This document shows, piece after piece, positions 47,375 through 60,125 of a stretch of 64,000 bases of DNA. The position numbers were made by a program, and so were the translations under genes. The notes under the pieces are model-generated. The model worked only from the letters and a program-made list of their open reading frames with translations. It was not told the origin of the DNA and searched no databases. The stretch comes from Atherinomorus stipes (taxonomy: Eukaryota > Chordata > Actinopteri > Atheriniformes > Atherinidae), in contig JALJCO010003429.1 of NCBI GenBank assembly GCA_023101725.1, positions 124,001 to 188,000 of the forward strand, read 5' to 3'. Every line of letters begins with the position of its first letter. Positions within the stretch are counted from its first letter, which is position 1.

Positions 47375-50300
47375 CTAGTCATCCACGGTGATGTTGCGGA
47401 ACAGGTATGCCATGGACTCGCCGTTGTGAATGCGACGGATAGCCTCAGCCAAGATCATGCTGACATCCACAGTCTTGATTTTTGGACACTGCAGCTTCTG
47501 AACTTCATGGGGTACAGTGTTTGTCACGACCACCTGGAGAGCCAAAACATACAGGTTGTATTTAAACTGTGAAACAACGTGTGTGTACATCAAAACCATT
47601 TCATAAGTTTTTAAGGTTGGCACTCTCGGTGAAGTTTTCAGACTATTTTTGACATTTCAGTACAAACATTTACTGGAGATGCAGATAAAAACTATTTGCA
47701 ACAAGTTGTGGTTTAAGGAACTACGCTCAGACCAGTCGATCAGGACTAAACTGACATACAAGATTACATTTAAATGGCACTGTTAAGAACAGACAACCAC
47801 CAAAAACTCCACTTCGAGGAGGAAGTAAACTAACCGATAACGTATATACTTCCTTAACCTACTGTCAAAAAAAAATTATATTTTAGTTCCCACAATTTTT
47901 TTTAAAGTCTTTAATGAGGCAAAGAGCCCAGGTGATGGTATCAAGCTCTTTCTATTCCATCTCTCTCCCACACTATGGTAGGGCTTCATTAGCCATCTGC
48001 TCCAACCATCAAGAAAAAGCAAAATGTGGCCTCCAGGTTAAAAACAAAATATATATATATGAAGCCACTGTCCAAGTGCCTTTATGCTGAATGCACAGCA
48101 TGGTGCAACACCCCTCGACAGAAAAGCGTTGAATGGAAAACAGAAAATAAAGCTGGGTATGCATTTAAGTAGGGCAAACTTGTGAATGACCTTGAAAGCT
48201 TAGTTAGATTCTCAGGGCGCTTCAATTAGTTTCTCCTTCTTATGTCATGCAAGTTATTTGAAATGCAAGCAGCTACTACTGGGAGCAGCTTCAGGCACAG
48301 TGCTCCGCATGATTGAAGAGGAATGTAAACCTTTAGGAGTAGTGGGAAAGCTGTTCTTTCACCTTAGCAATGGTCACATGTAGCAACACTGTAGTTGGTG
48401 GGCTTGCAAGTGTCTGTGGGTTCTGAGTGATTATTTCAAAACGTGGAGTTTGAATAACCAAGATGACAAAGGCTAAAATGTTAAATGGCTTGAAAATGGC
48501 AAATATGCCAAGTGGCAATAGTTGCCATGTGCTTTTTTTTTTTTTTTTTTTTTTACATATCTTTATATAGTTTACGTCACATACAGTGTGTGAAAAACAC
48601 TGTGGAACACAACAGTCTCAAAGCTGCAACTGAAGGTCAAATTGTGGAAAAATGACCATAGTGTGCCTATATTACTGGATTTTGTCCAAAAGGTAGAAAA
48701 AAAAATGTGACTGACTGCCATGAGACAACAGATTAAAATAAGGAGCCACAGTTTCTAGAAAGACTGCAGTACTTACAGCAACAAAACAGACACTTATTTA
48801 CCATGAGCTTTACTTGTTTTACCAGGACAACACAAGCCTACTGGTTTGAAATGTACCAATGGTCCCTTTCCTTCCACCATAGACTGAACCAAAATGGAAA
48901 ATTAAAAAAAGTTGCACCAGTACGCATGCATGATGATGATGATAAAAATGGCTTTTTTTCTAGTGAAACACTTTATCTGGGTAAAACGAAAGACTAGCAT
49001 CAACTTCTTTAAAAAGCTCTATTATAAGACCTTTAAACTAAACCATAACTATTGTTTTCTGAACACCAGATAGTTAAAAGGAAGTGAAAACTGACACTGA
49101 TGCCTGGCAGAACTGAAGCAGCTGAAAACAATGATTCTTTGTTTTAAGTACAGCTGCGACAGTTCAGCTCAAAGCTTGTATAAAGAGGAAGTCTCTTATT
49201 TTACATTGTATTTCTAAAGGACAAAGGAGTGGTAATGAGCAAGCATTTTTACTGAATTTTACGAAGATCTTTATTTTGTTCTCCTCTACTCTTATTCAAT
49301 TAATCTTATGTATAGTGCCAATTCACAACAGTCATTTTAAGGCACATTCTCATGTATGTTCAGTTCAGCATGTCTGAGACAGAACTTTTGGTTTTTTTTT
49401 TTGTTTTTAACAAAAGACACACATCAAGAAGTTTAAGCGCTCTCACCTCATCAATGGCAGATTCCTCAATGAGACGTGGAGCATCTGCAGAAAGTAAACC
49501 ATGTGTGGCCATAATATAGATTTTATAGGCCCCTCTCTCTTTCAGGATCTCTGCTGCAGCAACAAAGTCTCCTACATCGTCTATAATGTCATCCTGAAAG
49601 GAGAAATAAAAAAAAAAAAGAAAACACAGAGAGCTGTTCAACCTTAATAGCAGACGTTTTCATATCTTGGCAACGATTTGTGCCAAGAGAGTGAAATTTA
49701 ACACCATGTGCTTTGAAGAAATTTCATAAAGTGACAAATGGGGCTTTGAAACAGTCCACATTGTCTGCAGCTTTAAGTGTTTGATCACAGCTCATGAAAA
49801 AAGGTGGGGGCAAAGTTGCACATAAAAAGATGATAGAAGAGACACATACACTTACAGAAATAAACAACCAAGCACCATCCGTCTATGACAGGGGTCGGCA
49901 ACCCAAAATGGTCAAAGAGCCATATTGGACCAAAAAAACGAAAAACAAATCTGTCTGGAGCCGCAAAAATGTAAAAGTCTTAAATAAGCCGGTCGGCAAC
50001 CTGTTTCAGCCAAACAGCCTTTTAGACCCGTTTCCTACAATAAAGAAAACACTGAAGCATCAACTGACTTTTAACATTGATAATTAAATAAAACTTTAAC
50101 GTTAATTGTGTTGCATTTAACATAAAAACGAGAAAACGAAATTACATTTCTGCATCCAGCAAAAAAACATTTTAAACTAAAAAAAAAAGAAAAGACGCCG
50201 GGTTGAAGGTCACTTAAAAAAAAAATCTATTTTAGTTGTTGTATTTATGTAGGATGAAAAAAGACGCAGCTTTTATAATCTACCAGCAGCAAACCAAACA

Positions 50301-53300
50301 CGCCCAGTAAAAGGACGACGCGCCGCGCGTGCAGTAAGCGGTCTACCCGAAAAATGAAATTACTGTTTCACAAAATATGAACATAGCTACGCAAAATAAT
50401 CTGGTCAGCAGTGAAAACAAATGAATCTGCCCACGCAGCGCTGAACATGCTCAGTGCATCAGACACTTTTCTTCTCTATCGTCGGCCTACCTGGCTGGAG
50501 AAGTGATCAAAGCGCAGCATGACAGGGTCGGAGTGGACAAATAAGCTTTTGCTCGTTTATTATTCACTTTAAATGCCAGAACTGCAGCAGAGACGCTCCG
50601 CTGTGAGGCGTTCGTGGGATCGTGCGCCAGGAGGAAAGTTCAGCGCTCCGCGGCACGTCCACACTCAGTGATATTCTTTGTTTTTAATTAATTCCGTTTT
50701 TAATGTTTAATTCCGTGATTGCTGATTCAATAGGGCTGTATCATGCTATGCTGCACAATAGCGGCACGTGAGCATGAAGTGCAGTTATTAACACTGATTG
50801 GCTGCGTAAAGGTTTCTGAGACGCATAGCATGCTGGACAGTTACTTGCCGTTTCACTGCAGTTATCTGCTTGTTGCACCTGACACTCAACGGGCTGCTTT
50901 GCAAAATGGTAAAATATAATTTATGTCTTTATTTTAATACTTGAGTTGGATTTTATTTCACGTGCTGCATTTGCAGTGCTCGGAGAACTCGGGAAAAGTG
51001 CGCAACTGTACATGAACCCTCAGAGGGATCATTAATCCTAAATAGAATAAGATAAGAAACTTTATTGTCTCTCAAGGGGACATTTGTCTTGGTCTTTTAG
51101 AATCATTAAAGGAACCAACCAAAATACAATACACTTTTGTAGAATAGTCATTAATTCATTTTCCAATGCCAGGGAGCCGCAACAGAGGGACTAAAGAGCC
51201 GCATGCGGCTCCGGAGCCGCGGGTTGCCGACCCCTGGTCTATGATATAAGACATCACTGTCTAAGAAATTTACTAACACTTTCATGCAAACACTGAACTC
51301 CTGAAATGTTCTGATGTTTTGGCGTATGATAATGCAAATGTCTGCATTTCACTCAGGACTTTATTTCAGGAGATTTTCTTGCAAGAGGACGTGCCGTGCT
51401 GTGAAGAGGTTTTCCAACAAGGCGCACTGAAAAATCTCTGCACCATCAGCTGAGACCATGCATGAGCAGAAACACCAGAGAAGCATCCTACCACTATGAT
51501 GGCGATTCTCCCTCCCACATCTCCAACTACAGTAATTGGAGGTTTCTCCTTGGCCATCATTACTGAAAAGAAAAGAATACAGTCAATCAGATCCTTCCAC
51601 GAGGGCAATCATACAGATTCAAAAATAAATCTCAGTAGATTGGGTAAAATGGGTTGAGAAAATCTATGCAATTCAAGCAAATCACTGCCCCCAATTTCTG
51701 TTGTTCTTTTTTATGATTATTACTATCATTAAATGATCTAAGTAATTTGGAAAAATGCTACACTAAACGGAAATAGCAGCAGGTCAATCAAAGACAGTAG
51801 CACAAGTACTTTCCCCCCCATTCTACCCCTCCTACTTATCAGGAGATGCAACTTAAATAGCTAAACTTGGAGCAAAGCATGCCATGCAAAGACCAAATGA
51901 CAAAAAGGGTTTTCAGCCCAGGATACCCAATCAAAAGACAACGTAAAACTGTCTGGGCGCACACGTCAGGTCCTGGGTGTAGCAGGCACATGGCAGCAGT
52001 CTGCATATGAGCCAAACACACTCGTTTCACACGCGACAACAGTGGCAAGCACTGATGAGTGCATCTTCACACACACTTGCCAGTGTTCTGAGATCATTCA
52101 GTCAAGGAAAAGTGCTGCCAGCCTACTTTTACATGCACACCACAATCAACCAATCTTCGTTTCTTTAACATTTAAGATATATATAATTAAGAAAGCTTTA
52201 TTTCCCCGTTACGTCATAGTTGGTGTCTGTCATCACATAATAGAGACCCTATGTATCTAGTCACAGCTGTTTTTTCTACTCGAGACAAAGAATGTCTGTA
52301 TATTATTTCTAGAGGTGCACGATAACCATCAGGCCAATAGTTATTGGGGTGATAACAGGAAATTATTACGTCGCTCCAATAAGTCCGACATCATGACAAC
52401 TTGCGCCAGTAAAATGTATATTATTTTTGTCAGCATGGACCACTCGCATTATGAGACCGGAGTTATTGTTGTTTAAAAATGCACTCTATTTGCATAGACA
52501 AGTCTAACCTGTCAGTGCATTATTCTGGTTTACAAATCATGAACTTTTTCACATTGTGTTAACATGCAATAAATGTTTGAATCTGACTTGTTAGTGCATC
52601 GTTTTTTATAACTTCTTGATTGCACTTTTTCACTTTGTAATCCCGATGCATGCATCAGTTCAAGGAACCTTTATTTTTCTATCAGTAAGCAATGCAACAT
52701 ATTTAAGTTGATATGTATTTGTGATACAAATAGTTTTGTTTGATGTCTTTTAGAAGATGTTTCAGAGGCTTGCTGATAAATTTTCACGGGAAAAAGAAAG
52801 TTTCTTCATTTAGAGTAAAAGTCTTTTTTGGTTCTGTTAATAGCATTGATGTCTTGATTAGGCATTCATGTGTGTTATCGGTTATCAGTATTGCCCTTTA
52901 GGAGCTGAAATTTATCAGCTATCAGTTTTGTTTTTTAAAAAAAGGTTATCGTGCATCCCTAATTACTTTGCAAATAAACTGTAAACATTCTGATCTTGTG
53001 TCAGTTCATTAACTAAAGTACCACTTTTAATCTGCTATATCTGGGATACAAACTAACTTGTCTGACAACAGTGAGCTACGTCTATATTTAGCTATATCAA
53101 CGTAGTGATCTTATTCTAACCATAAAGATTACAGTAGAAATCGATATGATGGAATCGATTTAAATGGCTATCCATCAAACCAATTTCTGATTCATAACCC
53201 CCCCAAAAAATAGATGCATTATGAATACTGGCGTGCATGTAAATGCAGACAATCAAAGGGTTTGAAGAAACAATCTGAATAGTAGACAATCAGCAAGTCA

Positions 53301-56300
53301 AGCTGATTGTAAGGAAATAGTATCAAGAAGCAGAGAAAGGTAGAGCATGCCTTGCAGAGCAGGGAATACCACATATATATCAGAAAACCTGAAATTGTCA
53401 GTCTGTTTTCTTGTTTTTGTTTCTTTTTTTTACCATGATCAACCAAGGACAGCAATAGTCACATCAGGAGAACTAAGCAAGTTAAAACACATTTCAGAAA
53501 TACAAGGGACTGATAGTTTGCTGATGTCCTACAACGTGTAGTTAGCAGAGAAATGTTAAGTCAATCTGAAATCAGTTCCAGAGGTCTTCAACAACCATTA
53601 ATTGAGAACATCTTCCGACAGACCTTAACCAAGGATTACCCTGTTTCAACTTAATAACAAAGGGATGAGCATAACAACACAATAAATATTACTGGTGATA
53701 AATTAACCTGTTTACAACTGCTAAAGCTTCAAGGATTAAACTCATTAACACTTAAATTTTCAACATCTTTCTTCAACTAGATCATAGGTTTCCAAAGCAT
53801 GCCTTATTGCTTTCATCACATGCACGTATCAAATCATTGGGTTTTGAAAAGTGGTTTTAGAATGGGTGCAATATGTGTTGATTGGCAAGATGAGTCCAGA
53901 TATATAAAAAAGAATAAATAGAACAACAACAAAATAAAAACTTGGTATGGTTCTGGCTTGATTTATGGATTTCCAACTAAAATCAGAGCAGAACGAAACA
54001 TAGTTTTTACCATCTTGTAGAGCAGCTGTCTGGAATCATAGAAAGGTGCAGTAAACACACCCCCCCCCCTTTTTTTTTTTTTAAAGTCAAGCATGTCATG
54101 CACATTGCTTATAGTAGCTAATTAGGCTGAAAATGTCAGGACAAATTGTCTGGGCACTAGTAATGCAAATATTTTCACAAATCCCACCCTCATCCTGAAT
54201 CCAGACTGCATTTTCTCAAGATGCAAACCCTTTTTTTCTACACATGCACAAATCAAGGAGTCATCTGAAGAGGATTCATTTCATAGTTAGATGTAAATTA
54301 GTTTTAAGTCGTACTTGGAAGCTCTATGCCAGGGAACGGAGCCTGTTGTTTGCCTGCTATTGTCAACAAATAAACACCACGTTAACACAAATGCACAAAT
54401 ATAAGACATGACAAACACATAATGCCAAGACTTAAGGGGTCATTACCCTATTTTGATAGATATATATATTTGAAAAAAGAAAAGAAAAACAACAACAACA
54501 ACAAAGATGCAGACTAATTGTGTCATCGTCTACAATAAAGTTTTGTTTTTTTCCACCAATTTGTGAATTGCCACAGGACAGGGCTTTTTTTTTTTTTTAA
54601 AACGTTGAGATTTAGAATAAAAACGTTTTTATTTTTTTCAACCAAATGAGGGACATAAATATGGAGTCATTTGCCAACGACACACTCATTTGAGAGTCCT
54701 TTAAATGGAATTATATAAAAGCTCACATTGGGTCTCACCGTAATTATACACGTTCACATAGTTCCAAAAGCAAACAAAAGACTGATCCTGAATATTTAGT
54801 TGTTCACTCTTTGTAAGTTAGAAATGGATGCAACATGAGTAATGGTAAAGTATTGTGAAATTAAATCATGCAGAAACACAAAAATCTATTTTTTTGGAGT
54901 ATGGTTGATGGTATGAGAAACAGAGTCACCAGTTCAAAACAGGGAAGCACAAATAAGAGCAGTATTAGATCTTTCACAGCAGATATATTAATGTACCGCA
55001 GAAAGAAACGCACAGCTGTGTTAATGGTGACTATGTTTCACTTGGAGGAAGTCCAGCTGTTGTACAAGGTGGCACACAGCTGTGGCTTTGGGTTGCTGAA
55101 AGGAAATGACCCATCACAAACTGCATTTGTTTCTCAAGTGCCTTTTCTGCTCTGACAAGTCATGACATCTGCTCTGGTGAGGGGTTGTTAAATTATGAAC
55201 ACCTTGATGTGCTGAGGTATTAATTTTTCAAATAGTTTAACTAGCCAAAATGATAAAAAAAAAAAAATCTTGCTGATTTAACAAATGAGTGACAGATAAA
55301 AAGGTTATTAACGACACAAAACAGTAAGCATGAGACATACAGTATTATATGTACATGTAAAAGTCGAGCACCGGGCCTATAACGCATGCAAATAAAGCCA
55401 GAATATAAAGTGTTAAATGAAGATGGGTGTTCTTACAAGGTAGTTCCAGCCCTGTGTGTCCTGTGGTGTTACGCACACACGGTGGAGAATGTCTTCCATC
55501 AGCCATGTCAGACTCTGAACATTGAGCCTCGCCATGAATCACAGCCAGTCCCAAACGGAGCCGTTCTGCGTAAGACTGAGCCCTGGGAACAAGAAATAAA
55601 TTCAATTAAAAAAAAAAAAAAAAGAAAAAAAAGACTGCAACAAAAATAAGAAAAAAACAACTTTCCACTTCTTTTTTCTTTTCTCTATTATTCTTTATGT
55701 GATAATATTTTACCATCATCAAAATTTTATCACATTTTTTAAAAGCTGAAAAACATGGAAGCATCTGAGGTAGAATGCATCTTGCTACCTTTTAGCTGCA
55801 GCAGGTGACTTCGCCACGATGATGGCATTTCTGTAATCAGGAATCTGACAGGTTGAAAGACAAAAGATGTCACTAACAGTCTGATTTAGTTCATATGAAA
55901 TTTTCAATGCCTGAGTTATAAATACATCTGAACCATCTCTGAATCTGACTATCACCTCTTCTTGGATGTACTGAATCAAGAAAGGGGAGGCACGCAGGTT
56001 GTCAACAGGAAAGCTGAAAAAGCCCTGTATTTCCTTCTGATGCAAGTCCATGGTGATGATGTGTGTTAACCCTTCAAACCAAAAATAAAAATCCAACTTA
56101 ACAAAAGGAGACTTCTAAGATGATTGTCTAAGATATGCTTTGTTTCCACTTACCTGCTTTGGCCAACATTGAAGCTAACAATTTGCACACGATGGAGCCT
56201 CTCTTTCTCATCTTGCACTGTTTGCTGTAGGGAAAGTAGGGAATAACGCCAATGATGTTCTTTGCACAAGAAGTCTTGAGGGCATAAGCCATGATAAGAA

Positions 56301-58719
56301 GCTCCATGATGGCTGTGTTGACATCTCTGGTTGGAGCAAAAACAGGAAAAAGAGGAGTAAATCATTTTGACTTTGGACAGTTAGAATCTGTGCTATTAAC
56401 TTTATTTTGATCTGCCAGCAGTCCGATCTGCATACCATCCTATACTCACCTTGGTATGGTCTGGATAATGAAAATAGTCTGCCCACGAACAGATTCTTTC
56501 ACATCTACTCTTGTCTCTATTTAGAGAAGAGAAAGTCAAAAACAGCATTTGTAAATGACAACGTGCAGATTTCCAAGTTCTTAATGAACTGTTTTAGTTC
56601 ACTACATATAACTTTAACTTAGTCAAATACTTATTGTGAAGGGATTGGATAAAGCATTATCAACCATGGAACACCAACATCGGGTAATTTTCACAGAGTA
56701 GGACCTTTTAAATATTCTAATAGTTTACTGACGTGAAAGAAAAAAAAAATCCATCTAAAGAACTTGATCAAATGACGATGCTGGATGAAGTTAAAGGGGA
56801 AGTTAGTTTTTTTCCAATCTGGACCTATTTTCTAGCATGGGGCTTCTTTGTGGTGATTTGACCTTATTTACAGACATTTTTACTGCAGCGACTTTGATGA
56901 CGTCACTATTATACAACACCATAAGTAAATGTCTGTTAATAAGGACGAATCACCACAAAAAAGCCGCTTCGAGCTCACAGGGAGGTCCAACTAATGTTGG
57001 ACTAATGGTGAGTAAATGAACATATTTCATGCTAGAAAATAGGTCCAGATTGCAAAAACTGAACTTCTCCTTTAATGTAGTCCACGGTTATTCATTTTTG
57101 GTATTGACATAACACATTATCACCATTCCTGCTTGTTTGGGTTCGTCCAACTTTTTTTTTTTTTTTATGGTATGATCCCCGAGGGGAATTGGGCTCTGCA
57201 TTTTACCCATCTCTGTACTGTGAGTATCAGAGAGCAGTGGGCTGCTACTTAAAGCGCCCGGGGAGCAGTTGGTGGGGGGTTAAGGACCTTGCTCAGGGGT
57301 CCACAGTGGTGGACTAAATGGCGTAGTTTCAAGTAAATTCTGGACGCTACCCACTCAGGACACTTGGACTACATGGGACGAGCAGTATGGAGGAATATTG
57401 ACAATTTTTTGTGGACTTTTATGGACCTTTTTAGCTCGGACCCTGGCGAACTCCATTGGGGGGAAACGAGAAGTTGTCCTGATCTCCGGCTGCATTTGAC
57501 ATATTAAAAAAGTGGTCCAGAGTCTTGCTCACCATCAGGGTAAGTGGAAAATAAAGTTAAATCATTCTGAGGGTGAACTATTCCTTTAACCCCATCGAGG
57601 TTGGGTGCAGAGGCTTTGTCGCCAGTCTCTTGTCAGGGCACTCAAGTTGTTGGGATTGAAAGAGCTGCAGAACAAGAAAGCCATCAGAAAGATCTCTGAT
57701 GAAGCAGAAAAGGCGTCAAGATGGCTGTGGATCAAGCTGGGGGATCTGTGGGCTACACGGGCTACTTAGACCCAAGCCAGGGCCTGATCAACCCATGTTG
57801 GGTCACCTGGGCAAGGGTGTCTGTTGTGAGACCCGAAACAACCAATGAACCCAGGATACAACACTGATGATGTGTCTAAGTTGCACCTAGAATGTTTGTG
57901 AAAATGGGGTATAAGTTATCGGAGCAAGTCGTCATGATATGAGACTTATCAGAAAGACATCATTTCCTGTTATCGTGCATCCCTTATATATGTATGTATG
58001 TATACAGTACGGAGGATATTTTATATTTGTGACAGAGAAATGGTTGACCAGGTCAAGTCTGAATTTTGCATATCATACATATTGTAGACAGCAATCTCAT
58101 CCTCCGTGAGTGGAATATCATACCACCTAATGGCAAAGTTTGCATACATATCACAGAATGAAATTCTAAACTGGATTTTTTTTTTTTTTTTTTTTTTTTG
58201 TAAGTTGATAAACTCTCCTCACCTCTGTTGGATTCTTGAAAAACCACAGATTTCCCCAGTTCAACTCCCAGACGTCTGTAAAACCAGAGCATAAATGATG
58301 TATCCGCGTGTATTCAGCAACTGTTAGATCTCATTATCATCTGAACAATAAATGGTCTCAAACTGAAACCAACAAGGGGCACGCGTCACATGCATTCACA
58401 GTTCAAACTTCAATGACAAGAAGTTATTTCACTTTGCTCCACCTTAGACAACCATTTATTACATGTGTGCAGTGTAATCACTAAACAAACTGAAAAATTC
58501 AATCTTACTAATCCACAGGAAGGCTTTGTCTCCACAGGTAGTTGTTAGAAGCTGATAAAACTCTAGTACCTGTCTCTTGTATGAGAACACCGTTAAACAT
58601 TAACTCGTAGTCATACTGGTGGTCGGGGGTACTTACTCTGTTATCTTCTTAGCCAATTCAGTGCATGCTGCGGAAGAGTTTGCGGAAAATACGCGGTAAC
58701 CGCTTTTAGCGACATTCAT
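47375..58719 (-). CDS. prpsap1: PRPP synthetase-associated protein 1 (ten coding exons)
   Basis: Coding exons in transcript order: 58719-58637, 58275-58223, 56516-56450, 56326-56154, 56071-55956, 55844-55789, 55582-55437, 51562-51492, 49593-49447, 47533-47375. All borders are GT-AG and phases agree, giving exactly 356 codons, the length of human PRPSAP1. Landmarks are [20 protein letters not shown] (N-terminus), [58 protein letters not shown] (PRPP-binding-type loop) and [11 protein letters not shown] (C-terminus). LMMAKEKPP and the ITVDD end point to PRPSAP1 rather than PRPSAP2. The family protein is a non-catalytic subunit that binds PRPS1/2 and restrains PRPP synthesis for purine, pyrimidine and NAD pathways in the cytosol. 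The extra segment relative to the catalytic subunits ([18 protein letters not shown] and what follows, exons 7-8) is present. No frameshift or stop was found. Intron 8 is mostly a hAT element. Confidence 0.97.
48531..48554. repeat. Poly(T) run in prpsap1 intron 9
   Basis: About 23 consecutive T, possibly the tail of an old minus-strand retroelement. No coding relic beside it. Confidence 0.7.
49889..51236. mobile_element. hAT element in prpsap1 intron 8 (1348 bp)
   Basis: Terminal inverted repeats CAGGGGTCGGCAACCC and GGGTTGCCGACCCCTG are perfect over 16 bp. The 8-bp target duplication GTCTATGA lies at 49881-49888 and 51237-51244. The ends are of the Charlie-like hAT-Ac type. No transposase frame; a LINE-like tail text (AATAAGATAAGAAACTTTAT) lies inside near 51045. 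It fills about 70 percent of the intron. Confidence 0.92.
52310..52961. mobile_element. hAT-type MITE in prpsap1 intron 7 (652 bp)
   Basis: Left end TAGAGGTGCACGATAACC, right end GGTTATCGTGCATCCCTA, inverted with two mismatches. The flanks ATTATTTC and ATTACTTT are a plausible decayed 8-bp duplication. No ORF. A related end lies at 57900-57988. Confidence 0.75.
54060..54082. repeat. C-run followed by T-run in prpsap1 intron 7
   Basis: About ten C followed by about thirteen T. Simple sequence only. Confidence 0.8.
56795..57071. mobile_element. TTAA-flanked MITE with long inverted ends (277 bp)
   Basis: TTAA lies at 56791-56794 and 57072-57075. Inverted ends of about 43 bp (56795-56839 and 57029-57071) share CCAATCTGGACCTATTTTCT or GCAATCTGGACC text and end at the common CATGCTAG/CTAGCATG. 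In prpsap1 intron 2. Confidence 0.85.
57165..57330. mobile_element. SINE-like repeat
   Basis: Contains AAGCGCCCGGGGAGCAGTTG and TTAAGGACCTTGCTCAGGGG, a block recurrent in teleost genomes. No clear poly(A) or promoter boxes can be assigned, so the class is provisional. A TTAA-type MITE end (GGGTGAACTATTCCTTTAA) follows at 57572-57590. Confidence 0.4.
57600..57870. mobile_element. Retroelement-like relic
   Basis: Contains a degenerate coding-like stretch ([15 protein letters not shown] read near 57715-57755) typical of LINE-derived fish repeats, interrupted by stops. Assignment is weak. Confidence 0.3.
57900..57988. mobile_element. Fragment of the hAT MITE family of 52310-52961
   Basis: Ends GTTATCGTGCATCCCTTA and contains TTATCGGAGCAAGTCGTCAT, parallel to both ends of the intron 7 MITE (AATAAGTCCGACATCATGAC). 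Truncated or internally deleted copy. Confidence 0.5.
58176..58199. repeat. Poly(T) run next to prpsap1 exon 2
   Basis: About 24 T. It lies just downstream, in transcript sense, of the exon 2 donor, so it is intron 2 sequence and not the acceptor tract. Confidence 0.85.
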
Positions 58720-58878
58720 TCTAGTACTACTTCAGCGTTTTCTGTCACAGACTCTAAACAGTGGAACTTTACACAAACCCACACTTGCGTTTTGGTTTTC
58801 TTGACGACGTTGTTTGGGTTAGCTAGCTAGCGAACACGAGCCTGCTCGCTGAAATAATTTACACGAAGATAACGTTTG

Positions 58879-58884
58879 CACGTG
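58879..58884 (-). promoter_or_regulatory. CACGTG E-box upstream of prpsap1
   Basis: A palindromic CACGTG about 160 bp upstream of the prpsap1 ATG, in a moderately CpG-containing stretch (58790-58990) without a TATA box. E-boxes of this kind bind MYC/USF factors, known regulators of nucleotide-synthesis genes. Use here is inferred. Confidence 0.4.
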
Positions 58885-59049
58885 ACACAAACCTGGCTAA
58901 AACATGACTAGAAAAAAAATTAATAAATAACGTTCGAGTGTCTAATGAATTGTACAATTACACGCAGACGGACGACTGATACCTGCCTATCAAGTTGCAC
59001 AGTAACCTAACGGCCATACACTGAAAACTACGGTATCCCGATGGGGTCA

Positions 59050-59880
59050 ATATTGTCAGATGCGCTTTGTGGGTATGAACCTGTGAACCCTGCCGGCTTT
59101 AGAATTGAACATTTTCTATTATAGGTGTATTTTTTTACCCTCGTGAACTTTAGATCTTATCACTAATCTATTTCTCTTTCTCATTTTTTCTATGTCAGTG
59201 TTTTTCTTTATCTCCTCTTTTCTCTTTCAGTGTAAAGATTTTTTTTTATATGATGTAATGATATTGATTGTTTTGTGTTTGATGACTGAATGAACAGATG
59301 CCTTTAGATGCCTTGAGGCAGGTGAAGCTTGTATGTTCAAGGGAGAGGACAGTCAAAGCCGCATTATAGGTGCTGGGTTGATGATAGTGGACACATCTTT
59401 CTCCTCCCTCTAACCATCTTCTCTGTCCTGAGCGTGTACATTATGTTCAGATATGCTCCTTTATCCTTAAGATGTAGGTAAACCACTGGGTTTTGACTTG
59501 AGGAGCTGACTGCTATGTTGTGTGTGTTTATGAAGTGGTTGTTTAGTTTCTCCTGCTTGCTGCACTCTTTATGCAATAGTGCAGGACAACAGTCTTTTAT
59601 AAAAGAAAACATAAATAACCAATCTGCTCTCAGGTGCTTGTTTTCACATGTTTTATGTTGTGATCAAGAGATGTTTTGCTAGGCAAGAAATTTATACTTT
59701 GCAGCATTTACTGTATAAAAGCCTGGGATTGGAGTAGAAGCCACCTTAGCTGTATCAATTGTGGATTTTTCTTTTTTCATGAGGACATTGTAGAAAATAG
59801 TCATATTTAACGTTTAGCTGCCAAAAAACAATCTGTAATTGTCCAGAAGGTGGCAGCAGTGGACCACTGGTGCATCTTTC
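59050..59880. other. Upstream flank of prpsap1, no gene seen
   Basis: AT-rich. Short frames without domains. Confidence 0.4.
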
Positions 59881-60125
59881 ATTCCATCCATCCATCCATC
59901 TATCCATCCATCCATCCATCCATCCATCCATCCATCCATCCATCCATCCATCCATCCATCCATCCATCCATCCATTCAGCCATCCATCCATCCATCCATC
60001 CATCCATCCATCCATCCATCCATCCATCCATCCATCCATCCATCCATCCATCCATCCATCCATCCATCCATCCATCCATCCATCCATCCATCCATCCATC
60101 CATCCATCCATCCATCCATCCATCC
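59880..60125. repeat. (ATCC)n tetranucleotide array, about 245 bp
   Basis: About 60 CATC/ATCC units with two visible interruptions (CTATCC near 59900 and TTCAGCC near 59975). All six frames stay open because 4-bp units cycle through HPSI (plus) or WMDG (minus), producing false reading frames of 75-150 codons. Confidence 0.97.
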
